From: Iamia sp963728655
GTDB lineage: Bacteria; Actinomycetota; Acidimicrobiia; Acidimicrobiales; Iamiaceae
DNA length: 64,000 nucleotides
Assembly (NCBI GenBank): GCA_963728655.1
Contig: CAVSLD010000002.1
Coordinates: 806,001 to 870,000 of the forward strand
Reading direction: 5' to 3'
In this document: piece by piece, positions 33,595 through 42,107 of the stretch
Layout of the letters: the number at the start of each line of letters is the position of its first letter
Position numbering within the stretch: the stretch's first letter is position 1
Made by a program: the position numbers and the translations under genes
The notes under the pieces: generated by a model
The model's database searches: none
The model's input: only the letters and a program-made list of their open reading frames with translations
What the model was told of the DNA's origin: nothing

Positions 33595-34577
33595 CCGGGG
33601 TGGTCGCCGCCGTGCTGGCGGCGGCCGAGGACCCGGACCTGAGCGACGCCTTCGGCGACCGCCTCACCACGCGCGACTGGGTGGCCGCCGGGGTCATCCT
33701 GGTCGTGGCCATCGTCGTGGGCCGGGTGCTCCAGACCGTCGTCCAGCGGGTGATGTCCCGCGACGACGACTCCGACGTCGCCATCACCCACTTCGCCGCC
33801 ACCACCATCCGCAACCTCGTCATCCTGGGCGGCATCGTCTACGCCCTGGGCGTCCTCGACGTGCGCCTGGGCCCGCTGCTCGGCGCCATCGGGATCGGCG
33901 GCCTGGCCATCGCCTTCGCGGCCCAGAGCATCCTGGCCGCCTTCTTCGCCAGCATCATCCTGCGCACCCGCCGCCCCTTCCGCCGGGGCGACCAGGTGGT
34001 CCTGGGCGACGTCGAGGGCACCGTGGAGGAGGTCAACTTCCGCACGGTGTCGGTGCGCACCTTCGACGGCGAGCGGGCCCTCGTGCCCTGCGACGTCGTC
34101 CTCGGCGACACCATCACCAACCTCACGGCCCGGGGCCGGCGGCGCACCACGTTCGAGGTCCAGGTGTCCTACGAGACCGACCTGGTCGCCGCCATCGGCG
34201 TGCTCGAGCCCGCGCTGGCCCGCGTCGAGGGCGTGCTCGACCGGCCCGAGCCCCGTGCCTACGTCAAGGAGATGGCGGACTCGGGCATCACCCTCTCGCT
34301 GCTCGTCTGGCACGCCCCCGAGATGATGACCATGTGGCAGGTCCGCTCCGACGTGGGCGTGGCCGCCCACGTGGCCCTGGTCGACGCCGGGATCGAGATC
34401 CCCTTCCCGCAGCGCGTGGTGCGGTTCCGCACCGACGAGGAGGCCCGCGAGGACGAGCCCGACGTGGGCGACGGGCGCGGCACCGGCGCCCGTCGGCGAC
34501 CCGGGACCGACCCGAACCGCGACACCCGGGAGGCCGACGACGGCGGGGCCGACGGCGACGGGGACGGGGGCGACTGA
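33591..34577 (+). CDS. MscS family mechanosensitive ion channel
   Basis: A 328-residue channel with two N-terminal helices (about residues 24-46 and 72-92), then the pore helix rich in Gly/Ala (LLGAIGIGGLAIAFAAQSILAAFFASIIL, near 98-125), the beta domain (FRRGDQVVLGDVEGTVEEVNFRTVSVR) and a cytoplasmic alpha/beta domain. It opens on membrane tension at hypo-osmotic shock. The C-terminal tail is charged and disordered, with DDGGADGDGDGGD. It overlaps rdgB by four bases. Confidence 0.93.
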   Translation: MTGVVAAVLAAAEDPDLSDAFGDRLTTRDWVAAGVILVVAIVVGRVLQTVVQRVMSRDDDSDVAITHFAATTIRNLVILGGIVYALGVLDVRLGPLLGAIGIGGLAIAFAAQSILAAFFASIILRTRRPFRRGDQVVLGDVEGTVEEVNFRTVSVRTFDGERALVPCDVVLGDTITNLTARGRRRTTFEVQVSYETDLVAAIGVLEPALARVEGVLDRPEPRAYVKEMADSGITLSLLVWHAPEMMTMWQVRSDVGVAAHVALVDAGIEIPFPQRVVRFRTDEEAREDEPDVGDGRGTGARRRPGTDPNRDTREADDGGADGDGDGGD

Positions 34578-34580
34578 CCG

Positions 34581-35576
34581 GTGACCGACCTGTCCGGCGG
34601 GGAGCACACCGACGAGGCCTTCGCCGGCCTGGGTCCGGGGCTCCCACCCGTCTCCGGCGCATCGTTCGTGGACTGCACCTTCACCGCCTGCGACCTCGAG
34701 GGCCTCGAGCTGGTCGGCTGCGAGCTGGTGGGCTGCACCTTCACCGACTGCAACCTGTCGCTCCTGCGCCCCGTCGACACCCGCTTCTCCGAGACCCGCT
34801 TCCTCGCCAGCAAGCTCACCGGCGTCGACTGGACCCTCGCGTCCTGGCCCCGCCTCTCCGTGTCGGACCTGGTCACCTTCGAGCGCTGCCGCCTCGACCA
34901 CTCCACCTTCATCGGCCTCCGCCTGCCCGAGGTCCGGTTCCACCGCTGCTCCCTGCGCGAGGTCGACCTGTCCGAGTGCGACCTCACCGGCGCCTGGTTC
35001 GTCGGCTCCGAGATGGACGGTGCCCACCTGGCCCGGACCGACCTCTCGGGCGCCCACCTCGAGGGCGCCACCGGCTACCGCATCGACGCCCGGGCCAACC
35101 AGGTGCGGGGCGCGACCGTGAGCCTGCCCGAGGCGGCCTCGTTCCTGGCCCAGCTCGGCCTGGAGGTGGTCGAGCCCCCGGCCGACGACGACGGCCGAGG
35201 GCCGCGCCGGACGCTGAGGGATCAGGGGACGGGCGGATCCCAGCCCCGGAGGTCGACGGCCCAGGTGTCGAGGACCTCGTCGTCGCCCACGACGTGCAGG
35301 CGGTCGTGGAGGGCGACGGTCGGGTCGACGTGGCCGGGGAGGAGACGCACCCGGTCGCCGACCGCCGGCATCGGGGTGGCGTCGGCCGGGGCGAAGGTGG
35401 TGTGCTCGTCGGAGCAGAACCACACGTCGTGGCCGGCGAGGGTGGGCGGGCCGTGGTCGGTGGCGATCGCCTTGAGCCCGGCGTCGGCCACCGCCCAGCC
35501 CTTCGCCCGGTTCACCGACACGACCGAGGCCAGCACCGACAGGGCGGGGCGGAAGGGCGTGCCCAGGCGCAGGTAG
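34581..35576 (+). CDS. pentapeptide repeat protein (3' end uncertain)
   Basis: Starts at GTG 34581, three bases after the mscS stop. Residues about 28-175 form pentapeptide repeats with Cys, Phe or Leu at the central position (CTFTACDLEGLELVGCELVG, then DLSECDLTGAWFVGSEMDG), predicting a right-handed quadrilateral helix like that of DNA-mimic and QnrB-like proteins. Function is unknown. As given, the frame runs on to 35576, overlapping the convergent aldolase-like gene by 355 bases, but coding signal ends near 35200. A TGA at 35215-35217 in the next frame is probably the true stop, so a base is likely missing near 35190. Confidence 0.7.
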   Translation: MTDLSGGEHTDEAFAGLGPGLPPVSGASFVDCTFTACDLEGLELVGCELVGCTFTDCNLSLLRPVDTRFSETRFLASKLTGVDWTLASWPRLSVSDLVTFERCRLDHSTFIGLRLPEVRFHRCSLREVDLSECDLTGAWFVGSEMDGAHLARTDLSGAHLEGATGYRIDARANQVRGATVSLPEAASFLAQLGLEVVEPPADDDGRGPRRTLRDQGTGGSQPRRSTAQVSRTSSSPTTCRRSWRATVGSTWPGRRRTRSPTAGIGVASAGAKVVCSSEQNHTSWPARVGGPWSVAIALSPASATAQPFARFTDTTEASTDRAGRKGVPRRR

Positions 35577-36250
35577 TCGCCGTCCATCAGCGTGTAGGAG
35601 CCGGCCTGGAGCTCGGTGACCCAGGTGTTGAGGTCCCACGTGCCGGTGCCCCCGCCGGACACGACGTCGCCCCCCACCGCCTCGTGCGCGGACGCGAGGA
35701 GGGCCATCGACGCCTCGACCTTCGCCGCCTTGTCCTCGGTCTCCATCATCAGGTGGCCCTCGTAGCCCATCACGCCCCGCACCGCGAGCCCGGCGGCCCG
35801 GGCCGCGTCGGCCACCGCACCTGCCTCCGAGGGCGCGCACCCGCACCGGGGGAGCCCGACCTCGACGTCGACCAGCACCTCCCGCACGCCCGCCACGGCC
35901 GCGGTCGCCACCGTCTCGGGCGAGTCGACCGCCACGGTGATCCGGGCGCCGAGCGTGGAGGCCACCATGGCGGCCAGCCGGCGCCGGTCCACCACCTCGT
36001 TGGCCAGCAGGAGGTCGGACCCGAGGCCCACCGAGGCCATGCCCACCACCTCGGCCGGGGTGGCGCAGCAGAACCCCTCGTGGCCGGCGGCCCGCAGCTG
36101 CCGGGCGAGGGCGGTGGACTTGAACGCCTTCACGTGGGGCCGCAGGGCGGCGCCGGGCCGGGCCGCGGCCATGGTGGCGATGTTGGCCGCCAGCACGTCG
36201 GCCTCGACCAGCAGGCTCGGGGTGGGCAGGTCCTGCACCCTCGTCGTCAC
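35222..36250 (-). CDS. D-threonine aldolase-like PLP enzyme
   Basis: A 342-residue protein of the alanine-racemase-fold D-TA family (low-specificity D-threonine aldolase or D-serine dehydratase-like). The PLP Lys is in LRPHVKAFKS (near residue 40). Other features are FCCATPAEVVGM, VDVEVGLPRCGCAPSEA, the metal-site region HDVWFCSDEHTTF and LPGHVDPTVALHD near the end, where His and Cys bind a divalent metal in the family. GTG 36250 starts the usual VTTRVQDLPTPSLLV; an ATG at 36274 is an alternative. The exact substrate is not determinable. Confidence 0.88.
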   Translation of the reverse strand: MTTRVQDLPTPSLLVEADVLAANIATMAAARPGAALRPHVKAFKSTALARQLRAAGHEGFCCATPAEVVGMASVGLGSDLLLANEVVDRRRLAAMVASTLGARITVAVDSPETVATAAVAGVREVLVDVEVGLPRCGCAPSEAGAVADAARAAGLAVRGVMGYEGHLMMETEDKAAKVEASMALLASAHEAVGGDVVSGGGTGTWDLNTWVTELQAGSYTLMDGDYLRLGTPFRPALSVLASVVSVNRAKGWAVADAGLKAIATDHGPPTLAGHDVWFCSDEHTTFAPADATPMPAVGDRVRLLPGHVDPTVALHDRLHVVGDDEVLDTWAVDLRGWDPPVP

Positions 36251-36281
36251 CCACTCGTGTCTACCGCCCCACATCCCACCC

Positions 36282-36395
36282 CGTACTGGTGTGGGATCTG
36301 GGGGTCAGGGCAACCAGATCCCGCGCCAGTTCGCCGCCGCCTGCGTACTGGTGTCGGATGTGGGGGTCAGGGCGGCCAGATCGCGCGCCGGTTCG
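36282..36395. repeat. two direct repeats of 52 bp upstream of the aldolase-like gene
   Basis: Units at 36282-36333 and 36344-36395 (62-base period) share about 44 of 52 bases, both beginning CGTACTGGTGT and containing GGGGGTCAGGGC. The first is flanked by ATCCCAC/GTGGGAT, a small inverted repeat. The start motif CGTACTGGTG also forms the arm of the hairpin at 1537. Confidence 0.75.
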
Positions 36396-36435
36396 GGGAG
36401 GGGGGAGGCCGGTCCCCCCGGGGGGGACGTGAGGG

Positions 36436-37269
36436 TCAGGGGTCGGGCGGGACGGGTGGGGTGTGGTCCCGGCGGGGGCGACGGGGCTGGCAGTGCGGGC
36501 ACAGGTCGATGCGCCGGGCGGCCAGCTCGGTCCGGCGCAGGGCACCGCCGCAGACCCGGCAGGTGGACCGGTGGTACACGTAGTGCGCCTCGGCCCGAGG
36601 CAGGCGGGACGGCGAGCCGTCGACGTCGGCGGCCCGGCGGGTGATGATCCGGCCCCGGCGCAGGCCCAGCCGGAGCTGGTGGACGGTCTCGGCCCAGAGC
36701 CCCTCGCGCTCGTGGGGCCGGAGGTCACGGGCCGGGCGCTCGGGGTGGATGCCCTGGAGGAAGAGGATCTCGGCCCGGTACAGGTTGCCGATGCCGGCCA
36801 CCGCGGTCTGGTCGAGCAGCAGCGTGCCGACAGGCGCCCGGCTCCGGGCCAGGCGGTCGAGGAAGAGCTCCGGGTCGGCGTCGGGGCGCAGCGGGTCGGG
36901 GCCCAGGCGCCCGACGATGGCGTCGGCCTCGTCGGGCCCGAGCAGCTCGCAGGCGGTGGCCCCGGCCAGGTCCCAGGCCTTGGTCGGCCCCACCAGCCGC
37001 AGGCGCACCGCGCCCCGCATCGGTGGCGGGGGAGAGGGCTGCCGCCGCCACGCGCCGTAGAGCCCGAGGTGGACGTGCACGACCTCACCGCCCTCCCAGG
37101 TCTGGAAGAGGTGCTTGCCCCAGGCCTCGACGTCGGTGAGCACCTGCCCGTCGAGGCGGGCGGCCGACTCCGCGAAGCGGTCCTGCACCACGTCGGTGGC
37201 CAGGGCGTGGCCCACCAGCTCCTTGCGCTGCTGGCGGGCGTGGCGGTGGACGGTGTGGCCTTCGGGCAC
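36436..37269 (-). CDS. Fpg/Nei family DNA glycosylase
   Basis: A 277-residue base-excision-repair glycosylase/AP lyase. Mature Pro2 and Glu3 (PEGHTVHRH) are the catalytic residues, a Lys lies in WGKHLFQTW, the helix-two-turn-helix is in VAGIGNLYRAEILF, and the C-terminal zinc finger has two CxxC pairs (CRVCGG and CPHCQ). The VHRHA N-terminus is that of actinobacterial Nei (endonuclease VIII) rather than MutM. GTG 37269 is fixed by Pro2, with CAGACT (37276-37281, minus strand) six bases upstream. Confidence 0.94.
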   Translation of the reverse strand: MPEGHTVHRHARQQRKELVGHALATDVVQDRFAESAARLDGQVLTDVEAWGKHLFQTWEGGEVVHVHLGLYGAWRRQPSPPPPMRGAVRLRLVGPTKAWDLAGATACELLGPDEADAIVGRLGPDPLRPDADPELFLDRLARSRAPVGTLLLDQTAVAGIGNLYRAEILFLQGIHPERPARDLRPHEREGLWAETVHQLRLGLRRGRIITRRAADVDGSPSRLPRAEAHYVYHRSTCRVCGGALRRTELAARRIDLCPHCQPRRPRRDHTPPVPPDP

Positions 37270-37367
37270 GGGGCGAGTCTGGCGTGCCCCGGCCCGTCGC
37301 CCGCAGCCGGAGCGGGTGCCGTCGGTCCCGCGGCCCGATGTGGTTGGGTTGCGCCCGGAGGACCCCG

Positions 37368-38283
37368 ATGCCCGCACCCCGCACGCCCGCCGCCCCCCGT
37401 CGGGTGGCGCGCGCCCGGCGCGCCGGCGGCCCTGCTGGTCGCCGTCCTGGTGCTGGCGGCCGTGGGCTGCGGGGGTGGCGACGACTCGGCCGCGACCACC
37501 ACCGCACCGTCGGTGCCGGCGTCCACCACCACCGCACCGACCACCACGAGCTCCCCGCCCACGACCGCGGCGCCGCCCACCACCGCCGCCCCCACGACGG
37601 CCTCGCCGACCACGCCGCCGGCGCCCGTCTCGGTCGTCGTGGTGGGCGACAGCGTGGGCTACACCATCGCCGAAGGCGCGCCCGAGGAGATCCCCGGGGT
37701 CACGGGCGTCGACGACGAGGCCCTGCCCGGGTGCGGCCTGATCCTGGAGGGCTCCCGCCCGGCCGAGTCGGTGGCCGCCGGCGCCCCGCCGTCCTACGAC
37801 GACTGCGCCGGTGGGGTGCGCGACGCCGACGCCCGGGCCGTCGCGGCCGAGCCCGACGTGGTGCTGCTGGTCCTCGGGGCGTGGGAGCGCTCCGACCACG
37901 AGCGCGACGGCCGCACCGTCGGCCCCGACGACGCGGCGTGGACCGAGCACCTGCGGGGTCTGCTGGCCGACCGGGTCGACGGGCTGTCGGCCGGCGGGGC
38001 GCGCGTCGCCCTGTGGGTCGACCCCTGCGGGAAGGACGCCGACACCGTCCACCGCCAGGAGTGGTTCCACGACGACGTGCTGGCGCCCGTGGCGGCCGAC
38101 CACCCGGCGGCCACCCTGGTCGACCCGACCGAGGTGCTCTGCGTCGACGGCGCCCCCCGCACCGACGTCGAGGGCGTCGGGGATCCCCGCGCCGAGGACG
38201 GCCAGCACCTCACCGAGGACGGGGCGGCCTGGCTGTGGACCACCTGGCTGGGCCCCACCCTCGCCGCCGTCGGGGCCGCCTGA
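37368..38283 (+). pseudogene. SGNH hydrolase-like lipoprotein, frameshifted near N-terminus
   Basis: ATG 37368 has a good ribosome site (GGAGGA) and reads MPAPRTPAAPRRVARARRA, but the rest is in another frame: PAALLVAVLVLAAVGC with lipobox AVGC, a Thr/Pro-rich linker (TTTAPTTTSSPPTTAAPPTT), then an SGNH domain (VVVVGDSVGYTIAEG, LLVLGAWERSD, and a C-terminal DGQHLTEDGAAWLW with the His). A one-base indel in the GC palindromic stretch at about 37405-37430 explains the break. If it is a sequencing error, the product is a surface lipoprotein esterase of about 305 residues. Ends at TGA 38281-38283. Confidence 0.7.
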
Positions 38284-38297
38284 ACCCCTCTGCTGCG

Positions 38298-38371
38298 TGC
38301 CGGCGGTGGGGTTCGAACCCACACTGCCCGCGCCCTAAACGCGGCCTCTCTACCAGTTGGAGTACGCCGGC
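38298..38371 (-). tRNA. tRNA-Leu (anticodon TAG), short variable arm
   Basis: Acceptor GCCGGCG/CGCCGGC pairs perfectly; discriminator A; CCA not encoded. The D arm is of the leucine type: a three-base stem CTC/GAG with an 11-base loop containing GG. Anticodon stem CCGCG/CGCGG encloses TTTAGGG (anticodon TAG, reads CTA). T arm is GTGGG-TTCGAAC-CCCAC. The variable region is only GCAGT (five bases), whereas bacterial tRNA-Leu normally has a long class II arm. It could be a functional oddity or a degenerate copy. A TATCCT hexamer lies about 11 bases upstream. Confidence 0.8.
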
Positions 38372-38446
38372 CCCGACCGGAGGATAGGGATCCGGGGACC
38401 GGGAGGGGACCGCTCGGCGGCGCGTCGGGTGGCGGAGGTCGGCCGC

Positions 38447-38452
38447 TAGCCT
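38447..38452 (+). promoter_or_regulatory. -10 hexamer of clpP (leaderless)
   Basis: TAGCCT followed by eight bases and ATG 38461. Confidence 0.5.
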
Positions 38453-38460
38453 CCGGATCC

Positions 38461-39072
38461 ATGGCCCAGCCGCAGATCTCCGTCCCCACCGTCGCCCAGG
38501 GCGGCGCCGGCTTCGATCCCCAGAGCGAGGTCTTCAACCGCCTCCTCCGCAACCGCATCGTGTTCCTGGGGTCCGAGGTCAACGACACCATCGCCAACCT
38601 CATCACCGCCCAGCTCCTGTACCTGGAGGGCGAGGACCCCGACCGCGACGTCTTCCTCTACATCAACTCGCCGGGCGGGTCGGTCACCGCCGGCATGGCG
38701 ATCTACGACACCATGCAGCTCATCACCCCCAAGGTGGGCACCATCTGCATGGGCCTGGCCGCCTCGATGGGCCAGTTCCTGCTGTGCGCGGGCGAGCCCG
38801 GCAAGCGCTTCGCCCTGCCCCACGCCCGCGTGATGATGCACCAGCCCTCGGGCGGCTTCCAGGGCCAGGCGTCCGACATCCAGATCCAGGCCGAGCAGAT
38901 CCTCTACGTGAAGAAGCTCATGGCCCAGCGCATCGCCGAGCACACCGGCCAGGACGTGGCGCAGGTCGAGGCCGACTCCGAGCGCGACCGCTGGTTCACC
39001 GCCGAGGAGGCCCAGACCTACGGGATCATCGACCAGGTGGTCAGCCGCCGCCAGGAGATGACCGAGTCCTAG
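38461..39072 (+). CDS. clpP: ATP-dependent Clp protease proteolytic subunit
   Basis: A 203-residue serine protease subunit that forms the tetradecameric ClpP barrel. The catalytic Ser is in GLAASMGQFLL (near residue 103), His in MMHQPSGGFQG (near 127) and Asp in the C-terminal third. YINSPGGSVTAGMAIYDTMQ is the conserved oxyanion-side segment. Neither clpX, tig nor a second clpP is adjacent, so this is a separate ClpP locus; actinobacteria usually carry more than one paralog. The mature protein probably forms after removal of about 15 N-terminal residues. Confidence 0.96.
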   Translation: MAQPQISVPTVAQGGAGFDPQSEVFNRLLRNRIVFLGSEVNDTIANLITAQLLYLEGEDPDRDVFLYINSPGGSVTAGMAIYDTMQLITPKVGTICMGLAASMGQFLLCAGEPGKRFALPHARVMMHQPSGGFQGQASDIQIQAEQILYVKKLMAQRIAEHTGQDVAQVEADSERDRWFTAEEAQTYGIIDQVVSRRQEMTES

Positions 39073-39138
39073 GGGCCTGCCTCCCCGCCGGCCCGGTGCG
39101 GACCCGGACGGCCAGCACGCCCGCAGGGGCGGCGCGGG

Positions 39139-39627
39139 TCAGCCGGTCGTGGTGGTCGCCTCGGTGGTGGGGGCCGGCTCCGACGACGGGGTGACCTCGC
39201 CCTCGTCGTCGAGGGAGAGCCCGCACTCGGTGTCGGCGTAGTCGACGACGCGCTGGCTGGCCTGGGCCAGGCCCGACAGCTGGTCGGCCTGCCCGGTGAT
39301 GGCCTCGCGGGCGGCCGAGAGGTCGTCGGGGTTCTCCTCGACGGCCTGCACCACCAGCTCCACGCCGTCGCGCAGGCGGGCCACGTCGGCCTTGATGGCG
39401 CCGGGGGCGTCGGCCTCGAGGGCCCGGAACTCGGCCACCGCGTCGTCGAGGGCGGCGGTGGTCCCGCCCGGGTCGCTGACGTCGATGTCGCCCAGCACCT
39501 CGGCCAACGGGGGGACGTCGGCCACCCGGTCGCAGAAGGCGTCGCTGTCGCCGTCGTCGGTGCAGGCGCCCACGGCGCCAGCCGCGAGGAGGGCGACGGC
39601 CAGGGCGACCGCCGGTGCCCGCCTCAC
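39139..39627 (-). CDS. hypothetical lipoprotein
   Basis: A 162-residue secreted protein with a signal peptide (VRRAPAVALAVALLAAGA) and lipobox VGAC. The mature part is acidic and helical (AFCDRVADVPPLAEVLGDIDV, then ALDDAVAEFRALEADAPGA) with a second Cys near the end (YADTECGLSL), and a Thr/Ser/Glu-rich tail. Two Cys in the mature chain could form a disulfide. GTG 39627 overlaps the end of rpe by four bases, so it is cotranscribed. Function unknown. Confidence 0.75.
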   Translation of the reverse strand: MRRAPAVALAVALLAAGAVGACTDDGDSDAFCDRVADVPPLAEVLGDIDVSDPGGTTAALDDAVAEFRALEADAPGAIKADVARLRDGVELVVQAVEENPDDLSAAREAITGQADQLSGLAQASQRVVDYADTECGLSLDDEGEVTPSSEPAPTTEATTTTG

Positions 39628-40328
39628 GCCGAGGGGGCGGCCTGGGCCGCCTCGGCCCGGGCCCGCAGGTCGGCCACCGCGTGGGACAGGCCCTCGGGGT
39701 CGCGGTAGAGGGCGCTGCCGGCCACGATCAGGTTGGCCCCGGCGGCGGCCGCGCCGGCCACGGTGTCGGGGCCCACACCGCCGTCCACCTCGATGTCGAC
39801 GTCGAGCCCGGCGGCGTCGACCATGGCCTTCACCTCGGCCACCTTGGGCTCCATGGTGGGGATGTAGGCCTGACCCCCGAAGCCGGGGTTGACCGTCATC
39901 ACCAGCACCATGTCGACCAGGTCGAGGACGTGCTCGATGGCGCTCACCGGGGTCTGCGGGTTGAGGGCCACGCCCGCCTTGGCCCCGAGCTCGACGACCT
40001 TGGTCAGGGTGCGGTGGACGTGCACCGTGCTCTCCACGTGGGCGATCACCACGTCGCACCCCGCGTCGACGTAGCCCGACAGGAGCAGGTCGGGGTCGGC
40101 CACCATCAGCTGGGCCTCGAAGGGCACCGAGACGTGGCGGCGGCAGGAGGCGATGACGTCGGGCCCGAAGGTGAGGTTGGGCACGAAGGCACCGTCCATG
40201 ACGTCCCATTGGATGCGGTCGACGCCGGCGTCCTCCAGGGCGACGCACTCCTCGCCCAGGCGGCTGAAGTCCGCCGGCAGCACCGACGGGACGATGGAGA
40301 CCGGGCGGGGGGCGGGGGCGGCGCACAT
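39624..40328 (-). CDS. rpe: ribulose-phosphate 3-epimerase
   Basis: A 234-residue TIM-barrel enzyme interconverting ribulose 5-phosphate and xylulose 5-phosphate in the pentose phosphate pathway. Signatures are IVPSVLPADFSRLGEE, DVMDGAFVPNLTFGP (metal Asp and His region), HVESTVHVHRTL, MTVNPGFGGQ, and EVDGGVGPDTV. ATG 40328 is supported by TACAGT (40337-40342, minus strand) eight bases upstream. It is divergent from the RNA methyltransferase gene, with 90 bases between. Confidence 0.97.
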   Translation of the reverse strand: MCAAPAPRPVSIVPSVLPADFSRLGEECVALEDAGVDRIQWDVMDGAFVPNLTFGPDVIASCRRHVSVPFEAQLMVADPDLLLSGYVDAGCDVVIAHVESTVHVHRTLTKVVELGAKAGVALNPQTPVSAIEHVLDLVDMVLVMTVNPGFGGQAYIPTMEPKVAEVKAMVDAAGLDVDIEVDGGVGPDTVAGAAAAGANLIVAGSALYRDPEGLSHAVADLRARAEAAQAAPSA

Positions 40329-40336
40329 CGGAGCGC

Positions 40337-40412
40337 ACTGTAGGGCCCGGCCCGGGGCGCCCCGGCGGCGGCCGCGGCGTCGGTCGGGGCTGCGGCCGAT
40401 GCCCCGTAGCCT
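40337..40412. promoter_or_regulatory. divergent rpe / RNA methyltransferase promoters (leaderless pair)
   Basis: TACAGT on the minus strand (40337-40342) serves rpe with an eight-base spacer; TAGCCT on the plus strand (40407-40412) serves the methyltransferase with six bases before GTG 40419. Confidence 0.5.
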
Positions 40413-40418
40413 CCTGTC

Positions 40419-41651
40419 GTGGCCTCCGTCCCGAGCCCCTCGGCCCCGCCGCCCGCCGAGGGCGACCTCGTCGCGGTCGCGGTGCACGGCATCGCCGGCG
40501 GGGGCGAGGGTGTGGGTCGAGCCCCCGACGGCCGGGCCCTGTTCGTGGCCGGTGCCCTGCCCGGCGAGCGGGTGCGGGTCGAGGTCACCGAGGTCCGTCG
40601 TCGTCACGCCCGGGGGGAGCTGGTCGAGGTCCAGGACGCCGCACCGGAGCGACGGGTGCCGCCGTGTCCCCACGTGGCCGACGGGTGTGGCGGCTGCGAC
40701 TGGCAGCACGTCGACGAGCAGGCCCAGCGCCGGTTCCGGCGGACGATGGTGGCCGACGCCCTCGAGCGGATCGGTCGCATCGCCGACCCTCGCGTCGAGG
40801 CCGGTCCCCCCTGCCCGTCGACGCGTCGCGCACGACGGTGCGGGCGGCCGTGCTCGGTGGCCGGGCCGGGTTCCGCCGCCGCCGGTCCCACGACGTGGTC
40901 GTGGTCGACTCCTGCCTGGTCACCCACCCCGCGGCCGAGGAGGTCCTGGTCGAGGGCCGCTTCGGCGACGCCGACGAGGTGGTGGTGCGGGTGGGGGCCC
41001 GCACCGGCGATCGGCTGGTCGTCGCCTCCCCGACCGCCACGGGGGTGGTGGTGCCCGACGACGTGCGGGTGGTCGGCACCGACGAGCTCGACGCAGGGGC
41101 CGAGGCCTGGGTGCACGAGGAGATCGCCGGGCGGACCTGGCGGGTCTCGGCCCGCTCGTTCCTGCAGGCGTCCCCGGAGGCGGCCGACGCCCTGGTCGAC
41201 CGGGTGGGCGCCGCGGCCGCCGACCTCGTGCCCGGGGCCGAACGGCTGGTCGACCTGTGCGCGGGGGTGGGCCTGTTCGCCGGCACGGTCGGTGCGGAGG
41301 CGTCCGAGGTCGTCGCGGTGGAGTCGTCGCGCGACGCGGTGGCCGATGCCCGCCACAACCTGGCCGGCGGCCCGGCGCGGGTGGTGCGGGCGCCCATGGC
41401 CCGGTGGCGGCCGGACCCCGCCGACCTGGTGATCGCCGACCCGCCCCGCACCGGTCTGGGCCGCGAGGGCGTGGCGCCGGTCCTGGCCAGCGGGGCGGCC
41501 GGGGTGGTGCTCGTGAGCTGCGACGCCGGGGCCCTGGGGCGCGACGCCCGGCTGCTGGTGGAGGGCGGGCTCACGTTCGCCGGGCGCCGAGGTGCTCGAC
41601 CCCTTCCCCCAGACCTCGCACGTGGAGGTCGTCTCCCGGTTCCGTCGGTGA
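40419..41651 (+). pseudogene. TRAM-domain class I SAM-dependent RNA methyltransferase, frameshifted
   Basis: TrmA/RlmD-like uracil-5 methyltransferase of about 410 residues split over three frames. Frame one (from GTG 40419) has a TRAM domain (residues about 15-70) and the Fe-S Cys region PPCPHVADGCGGCDWQ. Near 40805, in a run of C, it shifts to a frame with VDLCAGVGLFAGTV (SAM site), IADPPRTGLGREG and VSCDAGALGRDA (catalytic Cys). Near 41582 it shifts again to AEVLDPFPQTSHVEVVSRFRR and TGA 41649-41651. All functional residues survive, so sequence error is more likely than decay. It modifies rRNA or tRNA. Confidence 0.8.
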
Positions 41652-41752
41652 GCGGGCCCGACCGCCCCTCGCTGCTCCGTGGGGGTGGCGGGCGGGGGCT
41701 CCCCGGGCACCGCAGGTGGACGGGGCCGGGTGGGGTCGTCGACCATGCGGGC

Positions 41753-42005
41753 GTGCCCCCCGACGCCGCGGAGCCGATGCGCCCGCGCTGGCGGGCCGAG
41801 CCCAGCCCCGCCCGGCTGCCCCTCGACGCACCCCCGACGCGACGAGGTGCTCCGACGTCACCGGGAGGCCTGCAACGCGGGCGAGCCCGTCTACGTCGAC
41901 CCCGCCACCGGCTACCAGGTCCTGACCGCCGACGCCCTCGCCTCCCGGGGGGCGTGCTGCGGGTCGGGCTGTCGCCACTGCCCCTGGGTGGGCCCCGCCG
42001 GCTGA
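41753..42005 (+). pseudogene. DUF5522 family protein, frameshifted
   Basis: Small Cys-rich protein. GTG 41753 reads VPPDAAEPMRPRWRAEPSPARLPLDAP, then near 41832, in a run of five C, the frame shifts to RRDEVLRRHREACNAGEPVYVDPATG, ending in GACCGSGCRHCPW, the DUF5522 metal-binding-like motif, before TGA 42003-42005. One base would restore about 84 residues. Function of the family is unknown. Confidence 0.7.
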
Positions 42006-42049
42006 TCCGCCGGGGCCCCGACGTCCCTGTCGCGTCGCAGGCCACTCGC

Positions 42050-42055
42050 TAGGTT
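42050..42055 (+). promoter_or_regulatory. -10 hexamer near the membrane protein gene
   Basis: TAGGTT ends six bases before GTG 42062, which opens a different frame from the membrane protein. This hints that the true start is 42062 with a frameshift before 42108. Confidence 0.35.
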
Positions 42056-42107
42056 GCGGACGTGCGCGCCCGCCCCTCGGATGCCGGAGCGTCCCGGAGC
42101 CCCGCCG

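Noticed and set aside
38298..38371. Reading the odd tRNA as an amber suppressor
   Set aside because: The anticodon is 5'-TAG-3', which reads CTA (Leu). An amber reader would need CTA as anticodon.
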